Part shown: in pieces, positions 17,677-25,669 of the stretch | Layout: every line of letters starts with the position of its first letter | Position numbering within the stretch: the stretch's first letter is position 1 | Source of the DNA: Bacteroidota bacterium | GTDB lineage: Bacteria > Bacteroidota > Ignavibacteria > Palsa-1295 | Reading direction: 5' to 3' | DNA length: 64,000 nt | Assembly (NCBI GenBank): GCA_021324735.1 | Contig: JAJPIO010000006.1 | Location: 295,743-359,742, forward strand | Position numbers and translations under genes: made by a program | The notes under the pieces: generated by a model | Seen by the model: the letters and a program-made list of their open reading frames with translations, nothing else | What the model was told of the DNA's origin: nothing | The model's database searches: none

Positions 17677-17805
17677 GGTTCTAACGATTATTAGCCCTCA
17701 GAAGAAGAGGACCGGTTATTGGAATGGAGGATGTCTGCCGGCTCAAACCATTAAGAGCATGCGCAGAGTCTCCTTAAATTGCGGGCGTGTAAACAAGTTA
17801 AGCGC

Positions 17806-17832
17806 AAAATGGCTCCCAGCAGGAGCCATTTT
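17806..17832 (-). terminator. Rho-independent-type terminator
   Basis: An 11-bp perfect stem (AAAATGGCTCC at 17806-17816 with 17822-17832) encloses a 5-nt loop. The flanking A/T pairs give a short T-run on both strands. It is well placed to end the minus-strand gene at 17860-18303 and separate it from rpsP. Confidence 0.75.
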
Positions 17833-17859
17833 AAGTATCCGGATCTATTAACGATACTT

Positions 17860-18303
17860 TTATTGATTTTTCATTTCTTTTTCGAATTCCTGCTGAATTT
17901 CCTCAGCTATTCCTTTCAGTGAGCCAGCAGCCTGGCTTAGGGCGTCCTTTGCCTTATCGAGCGTCCCGGATTCCTTAAGATGCTTCGCCGTTGCAACGGC
18001 AGCTTTTGCACCTTTCTGCAAGGCGGATTTAGCCTGCTCCAGTGTCGAATTGGAAACATGGAGGCTCGAATCGGATAGTTTAAGCTCATTTTGAGCAAGA
18101 TCGAGAAATTTTGACGCTTGCTTCATTGCGTCATCGATCGCATTATTCAATTGCGCTGAAAAATTATCATCGAATGCCTGGTCTTTCGGTGACGGCGCAT
18201 TCTCTGATTTCTGCGATTTGTTCTGTGCTTGTGCGCTAACGGTGATGAACGAAGGTAATGATAGCGCTATGGCCATCACAAGGAGGCGTAGACCAATTTT
18301 CAT
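17860..18303 (-). CDS. Small secreted helical protein of unknown function
   Basis: 147 aa. A signal peptide (MKIGLRLLVMAIALSLPSFITV, cleavage after SAQAQ) is followed by almost purely helical, Ala/Lys/Asp/Ser-rich sequence with heptad-like spacing, e.g. LEQAKSALQKGAKAAVATAK and LDKAKDALSQAAGSLKGIAEE. The repeating KA.. pattern resembles periplasmic late-embryogenesis/apolipophorin-like helical proteins, but no family is recognised. No cysteine or lipobox. It sits between ffh and rpsP and is closed by a terminator, so it is likely a separate unit. Confidence 0.75.
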   Translation of the reverse strand: MKIGLRLLVMAIALSLPSFITVSAQAQNKSQKSENAPSPKDQAFDDNFSAQLNNAIDDAMKQASKFLDLAQNELKLSDSSLHVSNSTLEQAKSALQKGAKAAVATAKHLKESGTLDKAKDALSQAAGSLKGIAEEIQQEFEKEMKNQ

Positions 18304-18399
18304 AATAACAGCTTAGTTAAGAGATGCTCATTTGCTACGCCGCGGACGAGCACAGAGTTTCGAACCCTCAATGAAAAAGACGATGAGAGAAAAGCGTAT

Positions 18400-19749
18400 C
18401 TATTCCGCTTGCTCGGGCAGCCGTGTTCCCATAAGCTGTTTTACTTCTTTGGAAACCTTGCCCCGAGACATCTTTTTGATCATCTTTTGCATATCAGTGA
18501 ACTGCTTAACAAGCCGGTTCACCTCCTGCACACTGGTGCCTGAACCAAGCGCTATGCGAGCACGACGGGAGCCATTTAAAATATGTGGCCAACGGCGCTC
18601 ATCTTTTGTCATCGAGTGAACGATCGCCTCCACGCGGGCCATTGCGTTATCATCAATCGAAGACTCGTTAAGCATCGCCGAATTGACGCCGGGGATCATA
18701 CCGAGTAAGTCCTTCAGTGACCCCATTTTCTTGATGTGACCGAGTTGAACGAGGAAATCGTCAAAGGTAAATTCTGCTTTGCGCAGCTTTTCTTCGACCT
18801 TTTTTGCCTCTTCTTCGGAGATCTGGGCTTCGACACGCTCGACGAGTGAAACGACATCGCCCATACCAAGGATGCGGGAAGCCATTCGGTCCGGATGGAA
18901 CAGCTCGATCGCATCGAGCTTTTCACCGGTCGAGATGAACTTGATCGGCTCGTTCACAACAGAGCGGATCGATAACGCAGCACCACCACGAGCATCGCCA
19001 TCCAATTTCGTGAGGACGACACCATCGAACTTCAGCTTATCGTGAAATGCTTTCGCGGTTGTGACAGCATCCTGACCGATCATTGCATCGCATACAAAAA
19101 GGATCTCGTGCGGTTTGACACGAGCCTTAATGTCTGCAACCTCCTGCATCATCGCCTCATCGATCGTAAGGCGGCCGGCCGTATCGATGATGACCACTTC
19201 GTTCGCATGCTCACGAGCATACTTCAATCCTTCTTCGGCGATCTTAACGGCATTCTTTTCACCCTCGATCGAAAAGACGGGCACATCGATCTGCTTACCC
19301 AGCACCCGTAACTGCTCTATAGCAGCGGGGCGGTAAATATCAGCGGCAATTAGTAAGGGTTTCCGATTCCTGCCTTTTAAGAGGTTGCCCAGCTTACCCG
19401 TAAAGGTTGTCTTACCCGAACCCTGCAGACCACAAACCATTATAATAGTCGGCGGCTCGGAGGCGAACTGAATATCCTTCGAGGTTTCCCCCATGAGCAT
19501 AACCAGCTCATCATAGAGGATCTTAACGAACTGCTGTTCCGGACTTACCGAACGAAGAACGTCGGCACCAAGCGCCTTCTCCTGAACGTCGTCGACAAAC
19601 TTCTTAGCGACTTTGTAGTTGACGTCAGCATCCAGTAGCGTGCGCCGAATATCGCGGATAATATCCGAAACATTACTTTCGGTCAGCCGAGCCTGGCCTC
19701 GAATCTTCTTGTAAACCTCTTCAAATCGTGATGTTAAGCTCTCAAACAT
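18400..19749 (-). CDS. ffh: Signal recognition particle GTPase Ffh
   Basis: 449 aa. Ffh binds 4.5S RNA and hydrophobic signal sequences of nascent chains and docks with FtsY for co-translational insertion. Domains are N (1-85), G (about 90-295) with GLQGSGKTTFTGKL, IIDTAGRL and LTKLDGDARGG, and a methionine-rich M domain (about 325-440) with the RNA-binding block RRARIALGSGTSVQEVNRLVK. The length is standard. AGAGG lies 13 nt upstream of the ATG on the minus strand. The usual neighbour rpsP is two genes downstream. No 4.5S RNA gene was recognised here. Confidence 0.97.
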   Translation of the reverse strand: MFESLTSRFEEVYKKIRGQARLTESNVSDIIRDIRRTLLDADVNYKVAKKFVDDVQEKALGADVLRSVSPEQQFVKILYDELVMLMGETSKDIQFASEPPTIIMVCGLQGSGKTTFTGKLGNLLKGRNRKPLLIAADIYRPAAIEQLRVLGKQIDVPVFSIEGEKNAVKIAEEGLKYAREHANEVVIIDTAGRLTIDEAMMQEVADIKARVKPHEILFVCDAMIGQDAVTTAKAFHDKLKFDGVVLTKLDGDARGGAALSIRSVVNEPIKFISTGEKLDAIELFHPDRMASRILGMGDVVSLVERVEAQISEEEAKKVEEKLRKAEFTFDDFLVQLGHIKKMGSLKDLLGMIPGVNSAMLNESSIDDNAMARVEAIVHSMTKDERRWPHILNGSRRARIALGSGTSVQEVNRLVKQFTDMQKMIKKMSRGKVSKEVKQLMGTRLPEQAE

Positions 19750-19911
19750 GAGTTACTTCTACCTCTTCAATATTCGACTGTACCCTATTGCTAAGTCTTT
19801 GCGACGGGTTGCGAAAAACAGACCTGATATTCGCTTCGTGCCAGCACCTTGAAGCTTACATCCCGTTGGTAGCAAATTTGTAACGCAATAACCGAATTCT
19901 ATATAAAAACT

Positions 19912-20163
19912 ATGATCAGATCCCTAGCATTAGCAGCTTTTGTACTTGTACTATTCGGCTGTACCAAGCAGAATGGTCAGGCCTACGATTCGACCGCTAC
20001 CACCAACTCAACCACAAATAGCTACAATAGTAGCAATCAGTCCAGTGGCGGTGCAACCGCTCCGGCTCCCACGACTGGCAGCCGGGTAACACCAAGTGCT
20101 TCGGCAGGCGGCCCCGGCCCGACCGATACGACCGCGAAACCGCCGGATACACTCCACCGCTAA
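19912..20163 (+). CDS. Small Ser/Thr/Pro-rich lipoprotein
   Basis: 83 aa with an N-terminal lipoprotein signal (MIRSLALAAFVLVLFGCTKQ; lipobox LFGC, cysteine 17). The mature part is low-complexity, rich in Ser, Thr, Asn, Gly and Pro, with no fold expected. It is probably a short surface or periplasmic lipoprotein. Its stop overlaps the convergent TPK stop by 4 nt. No known family; it would be a substrate for the Lol system encoded at 11-13 kb. Confidence 0.65.
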   Translation: MIRSLALAAFVLVLFGCTKQNGQAYDSTATTNSTTNSYNSSNQSSGGATAPAPTTGSRVTPSASAGGPGPTDTTAKPPDTLHR

Positions 20164-20801
20164 TTCCTACGACCAACAGAAACGAGCAATGCACCGCCGG
20201 TAATCGATATACTTACTGGCGTGTCAGTCGCAATATTACTTAGGCCTTCGCGCGCACCTAATTCCAAGGTCTCGTGCTGTAAGGGGTATGTCAGATTTTT
20301 TGTCACGATACCTTCAGCAATACCAAATGGCGTAAGAGAGATGAGGGTTGCTGGATCACAGTTGACGGAATAGGGATTGCCCGGTAAGATAAATTCGTGG
20401 TAGCCCCACTTATCATGGGCAACGAGCCGATCGAATTTAGGAGCATACCGTAGCATTACACTCAGGTTGGAAAGAGTGTGGTCAGTACGCTTGCCAGTCA
20501 ACCCGAAGATATGTACTTCTCCTGTATAAGAGGCCTCGATCCATCGCAGACTTTTTTCAAAATCGTTATGCTCTTGCTCGGAGATCCTTATAATATTCGA
20601 ATTCGATTTTTCATAAAAGCGAAGCGTTTCGGAAGTAATTGAATCGAGATCGCCAATAATTGCGTGAGGCCGGATATCTAAGCGGCGCAGATGTTCCGCT
20701 CCACTATCCGCTGCGACAATAAGACTGGAGACAATTGCTAATTCTCGAATGAGCGTTTCCTCTTCGAACTCTCCACCCAACATAAGAAGGGCCGTAGCCA
20801 T
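20160..20801 (-). CDS. thiN: Thiamine pyrophosphokinase
   Basis: 213 aa. It transfers pyrophosphate from ATP to thiamine, making the active cofactor. Motifs: IVAADSGAEHLRRLDI (ADxGA), HAIIGDLDSI (GDxDS, Mg/ATP binding), NDFEKSLRWI (the D.. KAL helix) and GLTGKRTDHTLSNL (GxxGGRxDHxLxN variant with K for G). The C-terminal domain is the beta-sandwich thiamine-binding part, ending GGALLVSVG. It starts 6 nt after the stop of the hybrid kinase, so the two are likely co-transcribed. No TPP riboswitch was seen upstream. Confidence 0.88.
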   Translation of the reverse strand: MATALLMLGGEFEEETLIRELAIVSSLIVAADSGAEHLRRLDIRPHAIIGDLDSITSETLRFYEKSNSNIIRISEQEHNDFEKSLRWIEASYTGEVHIFGLTGKRTDHTLSNLSVMLRYAPKFDRLVAHDKWGYHEFILPGNPYSVNCDPATLISLTPFGIAEGIVTKNLTYPLQHETLELGAREGLSNIATDTPVSISITGGALLVSVGRRN

Positions 20802-20807
20802 GAAGCG

Positions 20808-22595
20808 TTAGTTCTTTGCTTTGGAGGCAAGCACTCGGTTGACCGCTTCAATAACCTCTCGGCGTGTGGCAGGCTTCGATAAATAATCGGTACACCCCGC
20901 ATCGAGGCACTTCTGGCGATCGCCAGACATTGCAAATGCGGTCAGTGCAATAATCGGCACATCGGGACAAATGGTACCGTTTCGAATTTCGCGAGTAACG
21001 GACAATCCATCCCGTCCCGGCAAGTTAATGTCCATAAGGATCAGGTCAGGAGTGTTGCGCTCGACCGACTCAATAGCTTGCTGGGCATTCGAAGCAAATG
21101 TTACCCGATAGTTCTCACGCAAATAGGCATCGATGAGATTTTGTGTTTCGGTATTATCCTCTACAACCAGAATGTGTACTTTATCCTCATGCACAGCGTC
21201 ATGTTGCGGAGGCGGAGCGACCATGGGTGGAGGCTCCTCCTCTTGCTTCTTTTTAACAACTGGTGGGCGACCTACCGCTACCAGCGGGAAGAGAATAGTA
21301 AAGACAGAGCCAACCCCCTCATTAGAACGAACTTCGATCGTACCGCCCATTTTTGCAACAAGACGCTGCGAAATAGCGAGTCCCAATCCGGTCCCGCCAT
21401 ATTCCTTCGTATCGCCTGTATGCTCTTGTCGAAATTCTTCAAAGAGATACGGAATAAAATCCTTACCGATACCGATACCTGTGTCTTCTATTTCTACAGC
21501 AGCCTGCGAGACCTTACTCTGGCTCTCTGGTTTATGGATGTAAGTGCGGACCGTAACAGATCCGGCTCTCGTAAATTTAATCGCATTACTTACAATATTG
21601 GTAAGTACCTGGCCGAAGCGATGACGATCGCCACGGACGATGAGGCGCTCGGGGTGCAGTTTGATCTCCATCGAGAGAGATTTTTGCTTGGCGATCCAAA
21701 CCAGCGGTGTAATATAGGCGTCGACCTCGGCATTTACGTCGAGTTCGGACTCCTCCACTTCTACCCTTCCAGCCTCGATCTTCGAAAGATCAAGAATATC
21801 ATTGAGGAGCGTCAAAAGGCGTCGCCCCGACACGTTGATCGATCGCAAAAAAGTATAGTGATGATCGGATACTTTGCCGGCGAGTTCACCAGTCAGGACA
21901 TCCGAAAATCCGAGAATCGCTGTCATCGGAGTGCGAATCTCGTGGGACATATTTGCAAGGAACGCTGACTTCAACCGGTTTGCCTCGTTGGCCCGGTCGC
22001 GCTCGCGTTGATACTTTTGGCTAAGCTCGCGAAGGTCCTGCCTTTGCTGCACTGCAACAGACACATCCGGAAACGTTACAATGACACCAGTTACACTGCC
22101 ATTTTCGTCCAGGATCGGTGCAGCACTTTCAAGTATCCATACTAAACTTCCATCAGGACGAACGACTCCAATTTCCATATTAGAAACTGGCTTTCCGGTC
22201 CTTAGCGCTTTGGTAGCAGGTAACTCGGCGACCGGTACCGGCGTCCCATCTTCGCGGACTGCTTTCCAAATGGGGTCGTCATGAGTGAGTTGAGTAAGAC
22301 GCTCTTCCGGAATACGCAAGATACGAACAGCAGCTTTGTTAGCTCGCACTATGCGGCCCGTGTGATCGGAAATAAGTACGGCTTCGCCCAATTCCTCAAA
22401 CAACTTCGAGAAAAGGCGACTATCTTCGATCTGTTTTTGAGCTGTTCCGGAATTCACACTATTAGCAAAATTGGAACTGACGGTCCCAATTGGTGGCCTC
22501 TTTGACACCTCCTTATGAGACTTCTCACCTTCTATCGCAACAGTTGAAGTCACCACCGGGTATGGCGGTGTAGGAATCTCATCAGGTCTTATCAT
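20808..22595 (-). CDS. Cytoplasmic hybrid histidine kinase (PAS-HisKA-HATPase-REC)
   Basis: 595 aa from ATG at 22595; a TTG six bases upstream is the alternative. There is no membrane segment. A disordered N-terminus of about 60 residues is followed by a PAS domain (about 65-180; ending GVIVTFPDVS), a coiled-coil, HisKA with the phospho-histidine in FLANMSHEIRTPM (about residue 218), an ATPase domain (N box, DTGIGIGKDFI, GGTGLGLAISQ), a Pro-rich linker, and a C-terminal receiver (ILVVEDNTETQ; phosphoacceptor in LILMDINLPG; K in DYLSKPATR). As an orphan hybrid kinase without an output domain, its partner must be elsewhere. TPK follows immediately. Confidence 0.93.
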   Translation of the reverse strand: MIRPDEIPTPPYPVVTSTVAIEGEKSHKEVSKRPPIGTVSSNFANSVNSGTAQKQIEDSRLFSKLFEELGEAVLISDHTGRIVRANKAAVRILRIPEERLTQLTHDDPIWKAVREDGTPVPVAELPATKALRTGKPVSNMEIGVVRPDGSLVWILESAAPILDENGSVTGVIVTFPDVSVAVQQRQDLRELSQKYQRERDRANEANRLKSAFLANMSHEIRTPMTAILGFSDVLTGELAGKVSDHHYTFLRSINVSGRRLLTLLNDILDLSKIEAGRVEVEESELDVNAEVDAYITPLVWIAKQKSLSMEIKLHPERLIVRGDRHRFGQVLTNIVSNAIKFTRAGSVTVRTYIHKPESQSKVSQAAVEIEDTGIGIGKDFIPYLFEEFRQEHTGDTKEYGGTGLGLAISQRLVAKMGGTIEVRSNEGVGSVFTILFPLVAVGRPPVVKKKQEEEPPPMVAPPPQHDAVHEDKVHILVVEDNTETQNLIDAYLRENYRVTFASNAQQAIESVERNTPDLILMDINLPGRDGLSVTREIRNGTICPDVPIIALTAFAMSGDRQKCLDAGCTDYLSKPATRREVIEAVNRVLASKAKN

Positions 22596-22707
22596 AAGCA
22601 ATCAAGCGCATCGCGTAGCAAATCGCAAACTCTACGCTGGGCATAGGGATGGGCGCATTGATGAGTAATGCAACACCCTCCAAAAAAGAAAATTCCGACG
22701 AAACCTG

Positions 22708-24030
22708 TTATGCGTCCTGAACTTGAATTCGCTCGATCTCGACCCCTAACCCTTGCAATTTCTGCTGAATATGCTCGTACCCTCGCTCCACATGATGGAT
22801 ACCAGTGATAATGCTTTCCCCTTCCGCTAGTGATGCAGCGATGAGATATACAAATCCGGCACGAAGATCAGGAATAGTAATATGGCTGCCAGTTAATTTG
22901 GTTGGCCCCAACACTACGGCCGAGTGTGGGTGAACGAGCGAACGGAACCGGCACGGAGTTGAACCAAGACACGATTTGTAAAGCTGGATCTGCGCTCCCA
23001 TTTTTTGAAGCTCCCGTGTGTAGCCGAAGCGGTTCTCGTACACGGTCTCGTGGACGACCGACATGCCGTGTGCCTGTGTCATCAGTAATACCCACGGTTG
23101 CTGCCAATCAGTCATAAAGCCAGGATGCACATCAGTTTCGATAGCAAGTGGCTTGAGCGGCCCTTTATAAAAAAATCGTATTCCACCACCGGTAACATCA
23201 AAGTCAGCACCGGCTCGTCGAATACTATTTAGGAATGTCATCATCGGTGCCTGCAAGGCGCTCTCGATGAAGATGTCACCTTTGGTAGCAATCGCGGCAC
23301 ATGCGAATGACGCAGCTTCAATACGATCTGGCATGATACGCTGATCGGTACCTTTCAATCGGTCCACACCATCGATAATGATCCGGCGGTTCGTTTCGAG
23401 ATTGATAATCGCACCCATCTTTTGAAGATAGCGCATCAACTCTACTATCTCCGGCTCGACAGCGGCATTATCGATAATAGTGGTGCCCCGCGCAAGCACG
23501 GCACTCATAATGATATTCTCGGTAGCACCGACAGAGGGAAATGGCAATGAGATCGATGTACCGATCAGTTTGTCCGCCGAGCAATGGAAATAATTATCGA
23601 CGAACTCGATCTTTGCTCCCATTTGCTCGAGCGCATTGATATGGTAGTTCACGGGCCGCTGGCCGATCTTATCTCCGCCAGGCATGGGCACGGACGCCGT
23701 ACCGGTACGATGAAGCATCGGACCGATCATCAAAATTGGAATACGGTTGAGCCCAGCGAACCGTTGGGGAACGACCGTCGAGGAAAAGGACGCGGTCTGA
23801 ATAGTTAAGGTACCATTCGCCTCGGGCGACAAAGAAATCTCTGAACCAAGAGTGCGGGCAATATCTGCAGTGATATCGACCTCGCCCAACCGGATCGGAG
23901 CATTTGTAAAAGTGCTTGGCGCATCGCTGAGCATCGATGCGACCATGACTTTGGAAATGAGGTTTTTCGTCCCCCCTACTCGGACCGAACCGCTGAGTGG
24001 CTTACCGCCCGTAACACGAAATGCGTCCAT
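22708..24030 (-). CDS. murA: UDP-N-acetylglucosamine 1-carboxyvinyltransferase, Asp-type
   Basis: 440 aa. It catalyses the first committed step of peptidoglycan synthesis, moving enolpyruvate from PEP to UDP-GlcNAc. Conserved parts: VGGTKNLISK (catalytic Lys22/Asn23 pair), the MPGGDKIGQRPVNYHI loop, NRFGYTRELQKMGA, and the C-terminal AASLAEGESIITGIHHVERGY. The loop residue that is cysteine in E. coli (Cys115) is Asp120 here (codon GAT at 23673-23671), the substitution known to give intrinsic fosfomycin insensitivity in other bacteria. No clear operon partners; a -7-like TATTTTTG lies 32 nt before the ATG. Confidence 0.95.
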   Translation of the reverse strand: MDAFRVTGGKPLSGSVRVGGTKNLISKVMVASMLSDAPSTFTNAPIRLGEVDITADIARTLGSEISLSPEANGTLTIQTASFSSTVVPQRFAGLNRIPILMIGPMLHRTGTASVPMPGGDKIGQRPVNYHINALEQMGAKIEFVDNYFHCSADKLIGTSISLPFPSVGATENIIMSAVLARGTTIIDNAAVEPEIVELMRYLQKMGAIINLETNRRIIIDGVDRLKGTDQRIMPDRIEAASFACAAIATKGDIFIESALQAPMMTFLNSIRRAGADFDVTGGGIRFFYKGPLKPLAIETDVHPGFMTDWQQPWVLLMTQAHGMSVVHETVYENRFGYTRELQKMGAQIQLYKSCLGSTPCRFRSLVHPHSAVVLGPTKLTGSHITIPDLRAGFVYLIAASLAEGESIITGIHHVERGYEHIQQKLQGLGVEIERIQVQDA

Positions 24031-24062
24031 TGAGAAAAGCTGTAATTACAAACGTGTAACTA

Positions 24063-24070
24063 CAAAAATA
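24063..24070 (-). promoter_or_regulatory. Candidate Bacteroidota -7 element for murA
   Basis: Minus strand TATTTTTG matches TAnnTTTG and lies 32 nt upstream of the murA ATG. No good TTG is found about 19-22 nt further upstream, so the call rests on the -7 element alone. Confidence 0.35.
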
Positions 24071-24104
24071 CGGTAACCATGTCCAGGACACCGGATAAAA
24101 TGGA

Positions 24105-25169
24105 CTATTTCAAGACCGCCAGCTCTACGCTAGCTTTTTTTACGATGTCATATAGGAACAACTTATTCGAGCCGGCTTCAGAAAGTGAGTAGAGTAAGAG
24201 CGTCTCTTTGGGGGCAATAGCAATAGGCTTGGCACCTTCTGGTAACGGGATCGAAGTGCCGGTCGAGATTTCCTTCACGAACCATTTCTTCCCTTCTTCC
24301 ACGATCACATACTTGCCATTCGGAGAATAGTCAACCCAATCAAAATCTCCTTTGGCCACATCCTTAAAGGCGATCGAACTTAATTGCGTTGAACGCTCCA
24401 CGGTGTTTTCTCCTTCTTTCTCGAGTACAAGAAGCTCGTGATTCGTAGGATCGATTATCGCGCGGGAAAACTTGCCGGTTGTCGGTTTAACTAACGGCGT
24501 ACGTTCTGTCGAGATAATATCATAGAGCAAAAGCTCGCCCGATGAAGGATCTTCCAAGAGTAAGCGACCATGATCGCGTGACCAGGCAAGTACCTTAAAA
24601 TCACGGTCATTCGGAAACACTAATTCGCTTATGAACTGCTGCGTGTCATATCGATAAACGTCGACCTTATCTCGATTGACAAGATTCTCGGTATAGTAGA
24701 CATAACGCCCGTTATATGAAGCGCCTATTATTTCACTGGTCACTCCCGCAGGCGCTGGGGTTAGATCCTGCAACTCGCTGCCATCGTCCTTAATACGATA
24801 GACGTGGTAGTCTTTACCATTATCGGTAAGTCGCATATATACTATCTCTGGCAGATTCAGCAGATGAAAGAACCTGGCGATCCCTCGATCGGTGAACTTG
24901 GTTACCTGAACGGGTGGATTGGTAGGCCCTGCAACGATCCGATTATACTTATCTGCGATCACTCGAGACCAAATGTTCTCGATCGAACCGTCCTTAGTGA
25001 GGTAAAACACCTTTTTTTCGTCGTTCGAGAAGCCTGCATTAGCTGTTTCTCCGGCGCTTAGCGGCGGCAAGGCATGCCAGAATTGGGCCTGAGATTTGGA
25101 CGCCAAACCTGCGGTGAATAGAATGATTATAAAGCTGCCAATAGCAGCATGTCGAACCTGATTTGTCAT
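24105..25169 (-). CDS. Exported TolB/WD40-like beta-propeller protein
   Basis: About 354 aa from ATG at 25169 (MTNQVRHAAIGSF...), which gives a signal peptide ending KSQAQ; the frame is open up to 25202 but would overlap the preceding gene. The body has repeated short strands with the propeller pattern, e.g. DEKKVFYLTKDGSIENIW, DNGKDYHVYRIKDDGSELQ, YNGRYVYYTENL, SRDHGRLLLEDPSSGELLLY and SPNGKYVIVEEG, resembling TolB/PD40 blades. No catalytic motif. No C-terminal sorting domain, so periplasmic location is likely. It is the last of three tightly spaced genes (25666, 25187, 24105). Confidence 0.7.
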   Translation of the reverse strand: MTNQVRHAAIGSFIIILFTAGLASKSQAQFWHALPPLSAGETANAGFSNDEKKVFYLTKDGSIENIWSRVIADKYNRIVAGPTNPPVQVTKFTDRGIARFFHLLNLPEIVYMRLTDNGKDYHVYRIKDDGSELQDLTPAPAGVTSEIIGASYNGRYVYYTENLVNRDKVDVYRYDTQQFISELVFPNDRDFKVLAWSRDHGRLLLEDPSSGELLLYDIISTERTPLVKPTTGKFSRAIIDPTNHELLVLEKEGENTVERSTQLSSIAFKDVAKGDFDWVDYSPNGKYVIVEEGKKWFVKEISTGTSIPLPEGAKPIAIAPKETLLLYSLSEAGSNKLFLYDIVKKASVELAVLK

Positions 25170-25186
25170 GGCTGGATAATTTGTAA

Positions 25187-25669
25187 CTAATGAAGCATGC
25201 ACGCTTCGAGCGCGCTTTGGTCTTCAAACTCGAGGAGGCGGAGTGTACCTGCCCCGTAGCCTAACATATAATGGATCTCTTCGTTATCCCAGATCCAATA
25301 AACCCACTTATCGTTTCGCGCACGATCGCATGGACCAAGTCTTGCACCAAGTTGCTTAGCTATTTCCTCGGCCGTTGGACGCGGCACTGGCATGTACGTC
25401 GTCCAATCTACTTTGGTCAACTTATGCTCGACGGAGTCGATATGGAAAAGGAGATGCCCTTCTAAATCCCAAAACTTCGCTCCCAGGCAAACGGAATCAC
25501 CGTCGTTTGATGAACTGGCGGTGACAGACCACTTGGAAAGACAGGAATCTACTTCGATCGACTTTGCGCCGATCGTAAGAGGCTGAGCCAATCCCTTCCC
25601 GGCTAAGAGCGAGACCAACGCAAAAAAAATGACGACAGAAAAAATGGAGCGCACGGACGTTAAACTCAC
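25187..25669 (-). CDS. Small secreted protein of unknown function
   Basis: 160 aa with an N-terminal signal sequence (MSLTSVRSIFSVVIFFALVSLLAG, then KGLAQP). The mature part has several cysteines (in SCLSKW, VCLGAK, GPCDRA and EACMLH) that could form disulfides, and aromatic-rich strands such as KWVYWIWDNEEIHYMLGYGAG. No family recognised. Its ATG overlaps the stop of the metalloprotease gene upstream by 4 nt (ATGA), indicating translational coupling, so it could be a chaperone, inhibitor or partner of that protease; this is inference. Confidence 0.65.
   Translation of the reverse strand: MSLTSVRSIFSVVIFFALVSLLAGKGLAQPLTIGAKSIEVDSCLSKWSVTASSSNDGDSVCLGAKFWDLEGHLLFHIDSVEHKLTKVDWTTYMPVPRPTAEEIAKQLGARLGPCDRARNDKWVYWIWDNEEIHYMLGYGAGTLRLLEFEDQSALEACMLH

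Noticed and set aside
21078..21968. 296-codon open frame on the plus strand opposite the hybrid kinase
   Set aside because: It is antisense to strong HisKA/HATPase/REC motifs and its translation has no domain-like pattern; a shadow of minus-strand codon bias.
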